A stretch of DNA of 64,000 bases from G963676655 sp963676655 (lineage in GTDB: Bacteria > Verrucomicrobiota > Lentisphaeria > Victivallales > Victivallaceae). The notes below the pieces were generated by a model that did not search any database, was not told the origin of the DNA, and worked only from the letters and a program-made list of their open reading frames with translations. The DNA lies in NCBI GenBank assembly GCA_963676655.2, contig CAXXKX010000005.1:692021-756020 (forward strand), read 5' to 3'. Positions within the stretch are counted from its first letter, which is position 1. Every line of letters starts with the position of its first letter. Made by a program: the position numbers and the translations under genes. Of the stretch, positions 1 through 9,482 are shown one piece after another.

Positions 1-154
1 ATCAGACAAAAAAGTAATTTTTTTTGTTTTGATATTGATTTTTTTTAAATGACCATGCATGTTATAGGTATGAGATAATAGTACAATTTTGTAAGCGTTC
101 AGAAAACATAATGAAAGGAGTTTCCCCGAATCGTTATAAATCAGGAGGCTTATA
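1..154. other. Upstream intergenic region
   Basis: AT-rich leader before the first gene, with no coding potential I can support. It holds a clear Shine-Dalgarno AGGAGG just before the ATG at 155. The sequence runs off the left edge, so promoter placement is uncertain. Confidence 0.5.
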
Positions 155-1219
155 ATGTATTATCTCAGCTTGCATGAATCACAAAACTTCGTTGATTGGT
201 CGGAACAGGTAATCAGAGGAGAAGCGGACCCCAGGGACTTCAAGGTATTGTTGCGCCCGGTAATGGTTCCGGTCTTCTACTTTTATTGCGGAGTATTGTT
301 GTGCAAACTCGGACAAATTAAACGCGGTATGCAGTGCTTTATTGACGGTTCCATGCATGAAGCCGATAATATGTTTTCCAATGCCTTCATCGCCAGCTTT
401 ATGGAACGGCACGACATGGATCTCCTGATCCCGGCGGTCTGCTTTGAAGATCCGCGCCCCTACGTTCATTTCACCACCACGCCGGAACTGCAGCTGGCCC
501 GGAAAAACTTCATCAAACAATCCGCCATGTCGCTGCCGCGTTTTGAAGAACCATTCAAGCTGATGGATATCGGAACCGGAAACGGCGCGTTGACGGTCGA
601 TCTGTTGCGGAGTCTTAAAAGCAAAAAAGTTATCGGCGAGATCGGGGAAGTATTGTTAATAGACGCCTCTGCCGGCATGCTTGACCTGGCGGAAAAAACA
701 GTCAGGGCCGACTTCCCTGATATCAAGATTTCAACCCTACTGGGGCGGATTCAGGATCTAACCGAAAATATCAAAGAACATTATGACGTGGCAATGTGCT
801 CACTATCCTACCACCATATGCCGATGGATGACAAAAAGAAACATCTGATCGACTTAAAAGAAAAGTTTGACCACCTGCTCCTGTTCGAGATCAACGCCGA
901 CAACGACCTGACGGATATGGATTCCCCGGAGCTGCTGCTTTCGGTTTATCAATCCTACGGAGGAATGATCGATTTTATTTTTGCTCACGATGCGCCGCTG
1001 GAAGTTGCCATTGACGCGGTCGATTCGTTTTTAATGACCGAAGAAATGTCTTTTCTGCTCCAGCAGCGGGGTGAACGTACCGACTATCACGCACTGCGCA
1101 CCCAATGGGTGGAGTTATTTGAAGATGTTCTCCAACCGGAATTCGCGTGTCTGTCAAACGGCACATGCTTCGCTGAGGACTTTTTTGAACTGTTCATGCT
1201 GCATTACGGCCGCAAATAA
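155..1219 (+). CDS. Class I SAM-dependent methyltransferase
   Basis: Predicted cytoplasmic S-adenosylmethionine-dependent methyltransferase of 354 residues. SAM-binding motif I is visible as LMDIGTGNGALTVDLL near residues 135-150. An acidic motif II (LLIDASAGMLDLA) follows near 167-180, and a later segment (MCSLSYHHM) fits motif IV/post-motif positions. The first ~110 residues form a separate N-terminal region without a recognised domain, and the last ~100 are also unassigned. The ATG start is supported by AGGAGG 8 bases upstream. The gene stands alone upstream of a hydrolase with its own promoter, so the substrate cannot be inferred. Fold assignment is firm; the methyl acceptor is unknown. 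Confidence 0.8.
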   Translation: MYYLSLHESQNFVDWSEQVIRGEADPRDFKVLLRPVMVPVFYFYCGVLLCKLGQIKRGMQCFIDGSMHEADNMFSNAFIASFMERHDMDLLIPAVCFEDPRPYVHFTTTPELQLARKNFIKQSAMSLPRFEEPFKLMDIGTGNGALTVDLLRSLKSKKVIGEIGEVLLIDASAGMLDLAEKTVRADFPDIKISTLLGRIQDLTENIKEHYDVAMCSLSYHHMPMDDKKKHLIDLKEKFDHLLLFEINADNDLTDMDSPELLLSVYQSYGGMIDFIFAHDAPLEVAIDAVDSFLMTEEMSFLLQQRGERTDYHALRTQWVELFEDVLQPEFACLSNGTCFAEDFFELFMLHYGRK

Positions 1220-1287
1220 TCTTTCCCGGCATTGCCGAAAGTGGTTAATTTTTAACCGAAAATGATTATTTATAATTATCATGTCAT

Positions 1288-1315
1288 TTGAAACCGGGTT
1301 TTCCACGGGTATAAT
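1288..1315 (+). promoter_or_regulatory. Sigma-70-like promoter of the alpha/beta hydrolase
   Basis: TTGAAA (1288-1293), 16-bp spacer, TATAAT (1310-1315), lying 40 bases before the ATG of the hydrolase at 1355. Read by eye; no transcription start data. Confidence 0.55.
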
Positions 1316-1354
1316 ATATATTTCCGCATCTTATTTATTACTGAAAGGAGAAAA

Positions 1355-2221
1355 ATGAAGAAATTAATTTACACTTCACTCGCATTGATTCTTGCCGGAA
1401 CTATTTGTGCCGCAAAAACTAAAAAAAGGAATAAATACTCAAACATGAAAACCCTGATTTATAAAACGGTCGGCGACGCAAAACTTGAAATGGACGTTTA
1501 TTATCCTCCTAAATTCGATCCGGCCAAGAGCGAAGAAAAACTTCCGGCAATTGTTTTCTTCTTTGGCGGCGGCTGGAGCGGCGGCACCAAAACACATTTC
1601 AGTTCCCAAAGCGAATACCTGGCCAAGCGCGGCATGATTGCGATCTGTCCACAATACCGGACAAAAAAATCCCACAACGTAACTCCGGACAAATGCCTGC
1701 AGGACGCCAAGAGCGCAATGCGTTATGTCTATGCGAATGCCGCAAAACTGGGCATCGATGACAAAAAAATTCTGGCTGGCGGCGGTTCTGCCGGCGGACA
1801 TCTGGCCGCGGCAACCGCGTTCTGTGAAAAAATCAATGATCCGGCCGATGATCTGAAAATACCGTGCAAACCCAAGGCTCTGGTACTATGCAATCCGGTC
1901 ATCGACAACGGTGAAAAAGGTTACGGCCATGACCGGGTAAAAACCTATTGGAAAGACTTTTCTCCGCTGCATAACATTTCAAAGAATCCTCCTCCGGCGC
2001 TGTTTATGCTTGGCGATCATGACAAGCTGATCCCGGTTGCCACTGGCGAGAGTTTTAAAAAGGCCATCGAAAAGAATGGCGGAAAATGCGAATTGATTAT
2101 TTACAAAAACGTCGGTCACGGATTTTTCAATCGTGGTCGTGAAGGCAACTATCATTCGCAGACATTGAAAGCAATCGACAAATTTTTAACCGACCTGGGC
2201 TATTTAAAGCCGAAAAAGTGA
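1355..2221 (+). CDS. Secreted alpha/beta hydrolase (esterase/lipase, BD-FAE/HSL-like)
   Basis: Predicted exported esterase of 288 residues acting on ester-linked substituents, possibly on glycans. A Sec signal peptide covers about residues 1-20 (hydrophobic YTSLALILAGTICAA). The oxyanion-hole region reads FFFGGGW rather than the HGGGW of classic hormone-sensitive-lipase relatives. The nucleophile elbow is GGGSAGGH with Ser145. GDHDKLIP (Asp near 224) and NVGHGFFN (His near 256) complete a plausible triad. The start has GAAAGGAG upstream. A hairpin terminator follows directly, so it appears monocistronic. The family assignment is confident; the substrate (acetyl, feruloyl or other ester) is not determinable. 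Confidence 0.85.
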   Translation: MKKLIYTSLALILAGTICAAKTKKRNKYSNMKTLIYKTVGDAKLEMDVYYPPKFDPAKSEEKLPAIVFFFGGGWSGGTKTHFSSQSEYLAKRGMIAICPQYRTKKSHNVTPDKCLQDAKSAMRYVYANAAKLGIDDKKILAGGGSAGGHLAAATAFCEKINDPADDLKIPCKPKALVLCNPVIDNGEKGYGHDRVKTYWKDFSPLHNISKNPPPALFMLGDHDKLIPVATGESFKKAIEKNGGKCELIIYKNVGHGFFNRGREGNYHSQTLKAIDKFLTDLGYLKPKK

Positions 2222-2242
2222 TTACAAATTTATGACCATATA

Positions 2243-2274
2243 AATCAGGACGCTACGAAAGTAACGTCCTGATT
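2243..2274. terminator. Rho-independent terminator
   Basis: Perfect 10-bp stem AATCAGGACG (2243-2252) / CGTCCTGATT (2265-2274), an inner TAC/GTA extension closing a GAAA tetraloop, and a run of T after the stem on the plus strand. It ends the hydrolase transcript and may also serve the convergent minus-strand operon. Confidence 0.85.
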
Positions 2275-2276
2275 TT

Positions 2277-2391
2277 TTATTGTCCGTACGACGGACGGCG
2301 TTAGTACCGCTTCAAACTCCAGTCGCTAAAGCTCCTTACGGAAGCGGAAGTTAAATATATCGGATTTAATATCCCGCCACTTGGGGCGTTC
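2277..2391 (+). repeat. Dispersed ~115-bp structured repeat, copy 1
   Basis: Begins TTATTGTCCGTACGACGGAC and ends CTTGGGGCGTTC. It is nearly identical and gap-free relative to 11981-12095, and partly matches 63640-63735. Internal palindromes include GTCCGTACGACGGAC and CCGCTTC/GAAGCGG. It sits between two convergent 3' ends. Confidence 0.85.
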
Positions 2392-2466
2392 CTCATAGAA
2401 ATAACGTTTTGCCAAACTTTTTCAAAAGCGTTATTAATACCTAGTATGCTTGTGCATCGAGGTAGT

Positions 2467-5454
2467 TTATTTTGTCAACCGGACAATCATGTAACGATAT
2501 TTGCCAAGCACAGGCAGAGCAATACCCGGAATCGCAATATCCGCGGCATTATATGCCCCCAGCTCTGAAGTTTTTTCCAGGGTTTCCGCGGTAACTTTAT
2601 ATTTACCTTTAAGTCCGTGAATGCGCAATACGCCTCTTTCCACCGGTCCATTGTTGTACATATACACCAAAAGCTTATCGCCATCCTGTTTCAGGCATGC
2701 CCGGAAACGATCCGGTAATGAGAATTGCGGGACAACTCCGGCCCATTCGGCGGCATCACGGGTAATAGCGGCGGCAACACCACCTAATTCTCGTTCAGCA
2801 GCAGCCCAAAGCGGTCCGGCTTTCTTTTTTTCTTCCCGGCTTTTACCGCTCCACAGGCCCTGAATCTGATCTTCCGTCACTGAACCTGGAATACCGCCGA
2901 TCAGAACGACCTGTCCTTTGCCATACGGCCACAAAACAGCAGCAACGTCCGTTTTGACCCGGCCAAGAATCGTCCCGCCTTTCGGTACATTCAATGTAGC
3001 GATACGATTCAACGGAATAGCTGCGGTGCGCCCGAATACCGGATTGTCACGGTTGAATACCAGCATCGCTGATGCTAAGCGACGTTTCAACAAACTAGCG
3101 GTATTCATGTAACCAAGGCGATGCAGCAGCGAATATTCGCCGTCTTTACCCAAAGTACGCTGTCCGCTGGAAACAAATAAAACCAGTTTGCCGCCGTTTT
3201 TCACATAATCAACCAACGCATCCTCGGCTTTTTCAGTCAGAACAGTCGAACCGTCATCAATAACCACTTTCATCTTTTTAAGATCTTTCAGATCACAGCC
3301 GTCCGAAAACATCTCAAAGAAATTGCCGGGATACAGCATCGCTTCGCTGAAACCGTTCATAATCCACCAGCGGGCAATCGGAATATTCTGATAATTGTAT
3401 TTACCGGCGAACCTGTCGGTGGTAAAAGAGTGCAGATAACCGACCGGCCGCGTCACCAGTTTGGCGCGGTTGGATTCCTTGACCAGTTTTTGAGCGCGCG
3501 GATTAGCAAAAAGCAGGTTCCAGAAAGGACTGTTTGTCCAGGTCGTAAAGACATAGTTGAAATGAGACGCGCCAAGTACACATATCTGGAAGGCGTCCCA
3601 ATTGGAACGGTCAATCGCCGTAGCTTCCGTCAAACCGCGACGTCCGATCGTAACCGGGGCGATATCCTCGTGCCGCAGCCGCAGGCCATATCTGCGTTTC
3701 GCGACCAGACGACGCACATGATGCAGGATATTCAATCCCTGATCCCCGTAAAAGGCATCATACTCTTTAAGTTTGGCAAAAGTCAGGTCCGCTTTGCCGA
3801 CGCCACCAGTTGCGTTGACGCCGCTGATGCCGTGTTTTTTATCATATTTGCGCACCAGTTTCATCATATTGACTCGGAAATCAAGCAAACCGCGATGATA
3901 AAAATCCAGCCAGTCGATCCACTGCGGTCTGGTGTCAACCACTTGAATCATTGCAGCAAAATCTTTCTTCTTATCAAGTTCTTCATACAAAGGAGCAGGC
4001 ACCGGAAGAGCGCTCCAGTCTTTGTATTGCGAGTTATAGACCTGATTTAATTTATCAATGGAACCGTACTTATTTTGCAGGTAAGCGGCCCAGTCTTTAA
4101 GGGTATCGGGATGGAAGTCGTAAATGCCTTCGCCGTCGTGGTCGACTCCGCCGTAAGGATGCGGGTGCCACAGCCAGATTTCAGGACAATTCCTGTAGCG
4201 TTTGATAAGAAGTTCAGTCGCCATAACCGCGTGCCTGTTAAACTTGCGCGAATGGACGCTGAAAACCCCTTTCTTGCCTTTACCGACGGAGCCGTCGCGC
4301 TGCCTGATACGCTCATCCTTGAGCCAGTACTGAGTGGGACCATTGAAATCCCACCACCAGAGTCCGGCTTCAAGTCCGAGCCCGTATCTTCCGGCATACT
4401 TGACCATGTGATCAAAATACTCGAAATTATAAACCCCGGGAAGCGGCTCAAAGTCGGAATAGCGCAGAAACGACATCAGCATCTCGCCGCCGCCGGCTTT
4501 GATCTTTTTGAAAAATCCCTCACCGGGCTGTTTACCGCGACCGGTCAAACTCTGAGTGGCATCGGCACTGAAGATCGTGCCTTTGTGCTTCATAATATAG
4601 TCTACTGACATTACCGGGACGGGACTGCCCGATTTGAATTCTTTAACCTCGCCGGTCTCAAATAACTTGCGGTCTCGAACCCCGACAATAATACGTTTTG
4701 CCGCAACCAGACTTGAATAACCGTCATACAGGTATACCGTGACAAAATACGGTCCCTGACTGTTGACTTTATACTCAAGCGGTATGTCACAATTACCGGA
4801 AAAAATCTTTTCCTGCCTTAGATGGCACACCTCTCTACCCTGATAACTGATCATATCCGACATCAGGCGCAGTGACTTGACTTTCTTCAGCCGGTCATTA
4901 ACCTGTACCCGCAATTTAACCGGCTCGTTCAAATCAAAAGTATTATCTTTGGCATTACAGGTCAATTTCAGATCATCAGGATTAAACAGCAATGAACCAG
5001 GAGCTTTGCCTTCAATCCGCCAGTTCAGGTATTGCAGCACATCATGATCTTTATTAGTTATGTCATCCAGAACAAAAAAGAATTCTTTTGCTTCAACCGG
5101 AGATTTAAGATTAAAATTAAGGCTGTTTTTTTGCCCAAGCTTTTCCAGCTTTCCTTTTTTTGAAGTAAGAAGCATAACTTTGGCCGATTCATAACGGCTT
5201 GCAGCCTTAATGGATTTAACCGTAACATCGCCTGCAACGGGTAAATAAAGGCGGAACGAAACCCGTCCTGTCATCGGCTGCATATTCCGCCATTCCGGCC
5301 GGGCATTGACCGGCAGAAAGATATCGTATGCCCTGCCCTGATTTACCTCGCGCATATCCCTTGGTATTCGAGCTTTTGCGGTTATATTGTCAGCCCGGAC
5401 CAGAGACGCCGCTATAGTAAACAGCGACACCCCCGTCATGAATATTTTTATCAT
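2467..5454 (-). CDS. Secreted GH42-like glycosidase (beta-galactosidase-type clan A)
   Basis: Large exported protein (995 residues from the ATG at 5454, which has GGAG 7 bases upstream; the in-frame TTG one codon earlier is less likely). A signal peptide covers roughly residues 1-22. An N-terminal beta-rich region (~25-270) precedes a TIM-barrel-like core (~290-620) with aromatic-rich motifs GLWWWDFNGP and IWLWHPHPYGG. A segment resembling the GH42 trimerisation/GATase-like domain (~660-850: KKMKVVIDDGS, YVKNGGKLVLFVSS) and a small C-terminal beta domain follow. The canonical GH42 acid/base motif is not obvious, so it may be a divergent relative with another specificity. It is the last gene of the LacI-prepilin-beta-helix operon, 24 bases after its upstream neighbour. 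Confidence 0.7.
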   Translation of the reverse strand: MIKIFMTGVSLFTIAASLVRADNITAKARIPRDMREVNQGRAYDIFLPVNARPEWRNMQPMTGRVSFRLYLPVAGDVTVKSIKAASRYESAKVMLLTSKKGKLEKLGQKNSLNFNLKSPVEAKEFFFVLDDITNKDHDVLQYLNWRIEGKAPGSLLFNPDDLKLTCNAKDNTFDLNEPVKLRVQVNDRLKKVKSLRLMSDMISYQGREVCHLRQEKIFSGNCDIPLEYKVNSQGPYFVTVYLYDGYSSLVAAKRIIVGVRDRKLFETGEVKEFKSGSPVPVMSVDYIMKHKGTIFSADATQSLTGRGKQPGEGFFKKIKAGGGEMLMSFLRYSDFEPLPGVYNFEYFDHMVKYAGRYGLGLEAGLWWWDFNGPTQYWLKDERIRQRDGSVGKGKKGVFSVHSRKFNRHAVMATELLIKRYRNCPEIWLWHPHPYGGVDHDGEGIYDFHPDTLKDWAAYLQNKYGSIDKLNQVYNSQYKDWSALPVPAPLYEELDKKKDFAAMIQVVDTRPQWIDWLDFYHRGLLDFRVNMMKLVRKYDKKHGISGVNATGGVGKADLTFAKLKEYDAFYGDQGLNILHHVRRLVAKRRYGLRLRHEDIAPVTIGRRGLTEATAIDRSNWDAFQICVLGASHFNYVFTTWTNSPFWNLLFANPRAQKLVKESNRAKLVTRPVGYLHSFTTDRFAGKYNYQNIPIARWWIMNGFSEAMLYPGNFFEMFSDGCDLKDLKKMKVVIDDGSTVLTEKAEDALVDYVKNGGKLVLFVSSGQRTLGKDGEYSLLHRLGYMNTASLLKRRLASAMLVFNRDNPVFGRTAAIPLNRIATLNVPKGGTILGRVKTDVAAVLWPYGKGQVVLIGGIPGSVTEDQIQGLWSGKSREEKKKAGPLWAAAERELGGVAAAITRDAAEWAGVVPQFSLPDRFRACLKQDGDKLLVYMYNNGPVERGVLRIHGLKGKYKVTAETLEKTSELGAYNAADIAIPGIALPVLGKYRYMIVRLTK

Positions 5455-5478
5455 CAAATTACTCCGAAATATTTTTTA

Positions 5479-7272
5479 TTATTGCTTTACAATCTTAGTT
5501 AATGAAGCATATTTGCCGGATTTTTCAATCTTGTTATTTGAGATTGACACATTCTCTGTCTGCCCCTGGATTATTGCCGGAATGTTTCCTTTTCCGGTTG
5601 CATCGGGAATTGTGCCGAGGCCGATAATCGTATTGCCGGAAACAATGATATTCCTGCAAACATTGAGATAAATCGCGGCCGCGCCGGGACGGATGATCCG
5701 GTTTCCGGTAAACTTGATATTGCTGGCGGCCTGTGCCCCCGGAAGCGTTCCCGGAGCGGTAATCTCGACAACGCCGGGATGACGATTGCGAGCCCCGAGA
5801 CATCCCTCTGAAAACACGTTGTTTCTGACTATCAGGTTGGACGAGGTAACCGCTTCTCCCCAGTATCCGGGTTGACCGCAAACCGATAACAAAGGACCGA
5901 GAGCCAATGAAATATCATTGTTTTCAATAACCGCGTCAGTACTCTGGAACCTGATGCCTCGAGCGAGAGAACCGGTGAATTTACAATTCTTTATGACCGC
6001 GCCGGAGGCAACCGCACTGGCACAGGAAAAGATCGCCGGATTATCCAGTTTTAGCGGTTTATCCAGTTTAATCCGTAACGCCCTGGTTTTAGAACCTGCT
6101 TTAAAGTTCTTGGCCGCGGCCCATTTGTGAGAAAGACCTTTTTTGCTGACATCGGGAATTGTATAGGTAAAAGCTTTTCTGGAAACACATTTCCGGGTCC
6201 CCATCAAATTCCAGGTTTTGTTTTCGAGAAAACTCAATTCAGGCAGTTTAACCCCGTTTGATCCAAACGGCTGAACAATCAGTTCAGTTGGTGAAACCTG
6301 TTCGAATATCCGGTAATAAACGCCATGGAAGTTAACAAAGTCATCTCCGATCGTATCGATCTCACAACCATCAAGAGTGGGACCTTTCAAAGTATTGGAA
6401 GCATTGAAGCCGTCGGCATTGCCGCCGATAAGCCTGTTGGTTCCCGGACGCTTGATAATCCGGCACTTGCGGTAGACATTGCCGCCGGCTCCGACATTTT
6501 CGACAAAGCCGATAAACGGCGCAGAGTATAGAGTGATATTTTCCAGCGTGATCTTTTCCGTTACTTCGACCTTGACCGCCCTGCCCTTGCGCATCCAGAT
6601 CGCGATCAAGTCGCCCTTGGCAAAACCGCAGGCTTTTGCTTTGGCGCCATAAAAACCTCTGACTTTAATTTGATATGAACCGTTATCCAACTTCTTTTTG
6701 CTGTACACGCAGAAACCGCCCTGACGGGGTTTCATTTTACGGGTTTTCGGATCAAACAACATGCCCCGGAGTCCACTGCCCTTGAATATATTATCGCAAT
6801 TGGCCCCGTATCCGGCATCCGGTTTGAAAGTAAAACTGTTGTCTTTGACATCCAGAGCCGTAACCGTGCCTTGTGTAAACGGAACCGGGTCCCAATCGAG
6901 AACCAGATTTTTGATGGTCAGGTTATTGCATTTATATATACTCAGGCCGGTCGCCTGGTTTTCAAAAAAGAAACTGGAACCGTTGCCCTCAACCGTCATG
7001 TTTCCGGCATTCAAAAACTTGACATGGCAGGGTCTTTTGCCGATTGTTTTACTGAACCGGTATACCCCTTTAGGGATATTGAAATTCGTCTTTTTCGCCT
7101 TGATCGCCGCTGCCAGTTTTTTCAATAAATCGTCACCTGCTTTGCGTTGAACGTTTTTTTCCTGATCGCTCCATTTCGCGATCTCAGCCGGAAACGGCTG
7201 CGCTATAGAGACAGTTGCACATCCTGCAAAGATCAAAGCGCAGGAAAAAATTGACCTGTATGTGATAGTCAT
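5479..7272 (-). CDS. Secreted right-handed parallel beta-helix protein
   Basis: Exported protein of 597 residues with a signal peptide (about 1-24, SCALIFAGCATVSIAQ; the Cys is not in a good lipobox). The body has repeated short strands with Asn/Gly turns (NLTIKNLVLDWDP, VIKNCKFTGS, VIENNDIS, NIIVSGNTIIGLG), typical of right-handed beta-helix proteins such as pectate lyases, GH28 and related glycan-cutting families. Early residues (FNIPKGVYRFSKTI) match the common start of such helices. The start has AAGGA upstream. Gene order (LacI, prepilin, this, GH42-like) suggests extracellular polysaccharide cleavage. Exact activity (lyase or hydrolase) cannot be read. Confidence 0.8.
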   Translation of the reverse strand: MTITYRSIFSCALIFAGCATVSIAQPFPAEIAKWSDQEKNVQRKAGDDLLKKLAAAIKAKKTNFNIPKGVYRFSKTIGKRPCHVKFLNAGNMTVEGNGSSFFFENQATGLSIYKCNNLTIKNLVLDWDPVPFTQGTVTALDVKDNSFTFKPDAGYGANCDNIFKGSGLRGMLFDPKTRKMKPRQGGFCVYSKKKLDNGSYQIKVRGFYGAKAKACGFAKGDLIAIWMRKGRAVKVEVTEKITLENITLYSAPFIGFVENVGAGGNVYRKCRIIKRPGTNRLIGGNADGFNASNTLKGPTLDGCEIDTIGDDFVNFHGVYYRIFEQVSPTELIVQPFGSNGVKLPELSFLENKTWNLMGTRKCVSRKAFTYTIPDVSKKGLSHKWAAAKNFKAGSKTRALRIKLDKPLKLDNPAIFSCASAVASGAVIKNCKFTGSLARGIRFQSTDAVIENNDISLALGPLLSVCGQPGYWGEAVTSSNLIVRNNVFSEGCLGARNRHPGVVEITAPGTLPGAQAASNIKFTGNRIIRPGAAAIYLNVCRNIIVSGNTIIGLGTIPDATGKGNIPAIIQGQTENVSISNNKIEKSGKYASLTKIVKQ

Positions 7273-7343
7273 TCCTTAATATCCTTTTTATTATGTTTAA
7301 ACGAAGCGCTAACTCAAATAATACCGACGCTCCATATCCTGGT

Positions 7344-8078
7344 TTATTCCATGGTGGCGGGAAAATGAAGCCTGATATTATCGGTAAAATTGACCCAGGT
7401 CAAAAACTCAAACCCGGTAACCGAACCGGCGTGTCCGTCCAGAAAACTCAAGTTGATATTATTGTCGTGTCTGACATAATATGAATATTGGCCAATCTCA
7501 GTTTCAAGCGGCGCCACAGACAGGTCATGACGCAAATTAATTGAACCGTTAGCATAAGGAGTGCCGCCGGTAATCGCTTTATATTCAAGTCCGGTCCGGC
7601 CATCGCCGGAATAAACGATAAGACTGGGCTTTCTGGCTCTGGTAGCTTTAACCCCCTTCAGGGTTGATGCGCCGACGCGACCGGAAAAGGATTGAGCGTT
7701 GATCCCGATGCTGGCATGCCACTGGAATGTGCCAAGCGGATTAGAGCTGTCATATCTGGTTTTCTGCAACGCCTGCAAAGAACGCGATTTTGACCCTTCC
7801 GGACATCCCCACATATCAATCTTGCTGTTCATATAAGGACTCAGATTGTACCACCAGTTATTGTTACCGGGAGGTATACAGGTCGCGGCATAGCCATCAT
7901 TGTCCGCGATATACATCTGTAAAGAACCGGAAATCTGTCTCATTTTATTTAGGCAGGAAATAGACCTGGCCTTACTCCTTGCTTTGTTAAGCGCCGGCAG
8001 CAGCATACTGGCAAGAATAGCAATTATTGCTATTACAACAAGCAACTCGATAAGCGTGAACCATTTGGACTTTTGCAT
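7344..8078 (-). CDS. Prepilin-like protein (type II secretion pseudopilin family)
   Basis: 244 residues with a type IV prepilin leader: a short basic start (MQKSKW) followed by FTLIELLVVIAIIAIL and SMLLPALNKAR. The processing Glu is at +5 after the cleavage site. This is the N-terminal methylation/cleavage domain of GspG-like pseudopilins. The C-terminal body is globular, with a late SFLDGHAGSV motif as in PVC DUF1559/H-X9-DG proteins. No other secretion genes are adjacent. It lies between a LacI regulator (33 bases upstream) and secreted glycan-active proteins. AAGGAAGAG precedes the ATG. Likely an inner-membrane-anchored or surface protein; its role in glycan use is inferred only from context. 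Confidence 0.85.
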   Translation of the reverse strand: MQKSKWFTLIELLVVIAIIAILASMLLPALNKARSKARSISCLNKMRQISGSLQMYIADNDGYAATCIPPGNNNWWYNLSPYMNSKIDMWGCPEGSKSRSLQALQKTRYDSSNPLGTFQWHASIGINAQSFSGRVGASTLKGVKATRARKPSLIVYSGDGRTGLEYKAITGGTPYANGSINLRHDLSVAPLETEIGQYSYYVRHDNNINLSFLDGHAGSVTGFEFLTWVNFTDNIRLHFPATME

Positions 8079-8111
8079 TTTTCTCTTCCTTTTTTGTTTG
8101 CGATTTAGTTA

Positions 8112-9128
8112 TTATATTTTGAAAACGGTATCTCTAAGGACCAATTTCGGTTCAATCCATTTTTCAGCGGTAATGTTCGCATGTTTATTCATGCGCTGTT
8201 CCAAAATTTTAAAAGCCGCTCCCAGCATGGCACTGATATCACGCTGAATAGATGAGACATGCGGAAACATCGACGTGGCTTCCCAGGCGGCCCCGATACC
8301 GACAACGCTTAGATCTTCGGGAATATTAAAGCCCTGCCGGTAAGCGAAGTTAATGATATTCCGCGAAGCACCCATCCCGGCGCAAACTACTGCGGTCGGA
8401 CGCGTTTTCCGATGCATAATTTTATCCAGCCATTCAAACTTCAACCGCGCTTCATCGGGGTTCGGGAAATCTTTAAATATCCACTCATCTGAAGTAACCA
8501 TCGAAAACAGATCTACTCCCTGGGTAAAGCCGCGATGCACAAGGTTGTGAATATCAAAATGCAGCGGGCCGACATGAAGCGCGACATTGACATGTCCCTG
8601 CTCCCGAAGGTATTTCAACGCATTCATGACTCCTTTGACAAAATCCGTCCTTACACTGTAATCAAACGGTTCTTCGAATTTGACAAACGGGAATTCCGGA
8701 TGGGTCGCCACCCAGTTTTTGTAACGAGTCTGACGCTCAAGAAAATATCCGGCGGAAATCACCCCGCCGACAAACCCGGAAGACAGAATATCCGGCACCT
8801 TGTCCACTCCGTAGGGATCACAAAATTCAATATGGTAATTTTTTCCACCGGCTTCACAATACCTGATAAATTCAACGACCAGTTCGGTCATGACCCCTGA
8901 TCCGGGAATACTCTCAGGCACGTCATTGATAACCAGCCCAATCGCGTCTTTTTCCTTGGATTTAAGCATTTGCGCCAGAGTGTTGGGCTGATACTTCAAT
9001 CGCTCCGCAATTTGCAGAATTTCGCGTCTTTTGGCTTTGCTTACCCGGCCGGTTCCGTTAATCGCGGCTGATACCGTAACCGCGGAAACTCCCGCCTGCT
9101 TGGCTATGTCTTTAAGTCCAACTTTCAC
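8112..9128 (-). CDS. LacI-family transcriptional regulator
   Basis: 338 residues: an N-terminal LacI helix-turn-helix (LKDIAKQAGVSAVTVSAAIN, residues ~4-25), the hinge region, then a periplasmic-binding-protein-like sugar sensor (~60-335; AVVCAGMGASRNIINFAYRQ, VVGIGAAWEATSMFP). The start is GTG with AGGAAG 7 bases upstream, since no ATG fits. It is the first gene of an operon with a prepilin-like protein, beta-helix protein and GH42-like enzyme, which it probably controls in response to a sugar from their substrate. Two CG-centred palindromes upstream (9154-9163 and 9261-9272) are candidate operators, implying autoregulation. Confidence 0.9.
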   Translation of the reverse strand: MKVGLKDIAKQAGVSAVTVSAAINGTGRVSKAKRREILQIAERLKYQPNTLAQMLKSKEKDAIGLVINDVPESIPGSGVMTELVVEFIRYCEAGGKNYHIEFCDPYGVDKVPDILSSGFVGGVISAGYFLERQTRYKNWVATHPEFPFVKFEEPFDYSVRTDFVKGVMNALKYLREQGHVNVALHVGPLHFDIHNLVHRGFTQGVDLFSMVTSDEWIFKDFPNPDEARLKFEWLDKIMHRKTRPTAVVCAGMGASRNIINFAYRQGFNIPEDLSVVGIGAAWEATSMFPHVSSIQRDISAMLGAAFKILEQRMNKHANITAEKWIEPKLVLRDTVFKI

Positions 9129-9153
9129 CGGATTGCTTCCTATTTAATTTGCC

Positions 9154-9163
9154 TTAACGTTAA
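9154..9163. promoter_or_regulatory. Candidate LacI-family operator
   Basis: Perfect palindrome TTAACGTTAA, with the central CG typical of LacI-family sites, 26 bases upstream of the LacI gene start. A related site occurs at 9261-9272. Assignment is by motif style and position. Confidence 0.5.
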
Positions 9164-9260
9164 ACCAATTATACAGGACGATAAACCGTATGTCAATACC
9201 TGAAATCAACAAAAACGCAATTTTTTTATCGCTGTTCACACAAAATGGTAGCAAATTTGA

Positions 9261-9272
9261 TTAAACGTTAAT
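9261..9272. promoter_or_regulatory. Second candidate LacI-family operator
   Basis: TTAAACGTTAAT shares the TTAACGTT core with the 9154 site when read on the minus strand. About 107 bases separate the two centres, a spacing compatible with looping. Imperfect palindrome, so less certain. Confidence 0.35.
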
Positions 9273-9482
9273 GCAAAAGAACAGTAAATGAACTTCGGGA
9301 GCAATTTGATACAGACCGGCTCTTTGGTGTCTTTGCTTTGACTTCTATCATAAAATCATTGATAAAATCAGGGAATTTAACTTAAAGATGATCAAGATGT
9401 TGATATTGACGTTCATGTTATGCCCGGCTTAAACCTTAAGCTTTAAGCCTTAAGCCGGGTTTCGGGTAAGGCCCGCCTTTGT

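Larger units (their letters stand above)
9129..9482. other. Intergenic region upstream of the LacI operon
   Basis: No gene seen. It contains the two candidate operators and AT-rich promoter DNA for the LacI operon. At 9423-9459 there is a hairpin with perfect 10-bp arms CCCGGCTTAA/TTAAGCCGGG. The hairpin lies just beyond the rhamnosidase stop codon and could terminate it, but no U-tract follows on the minus strand. Confidence 0.5.
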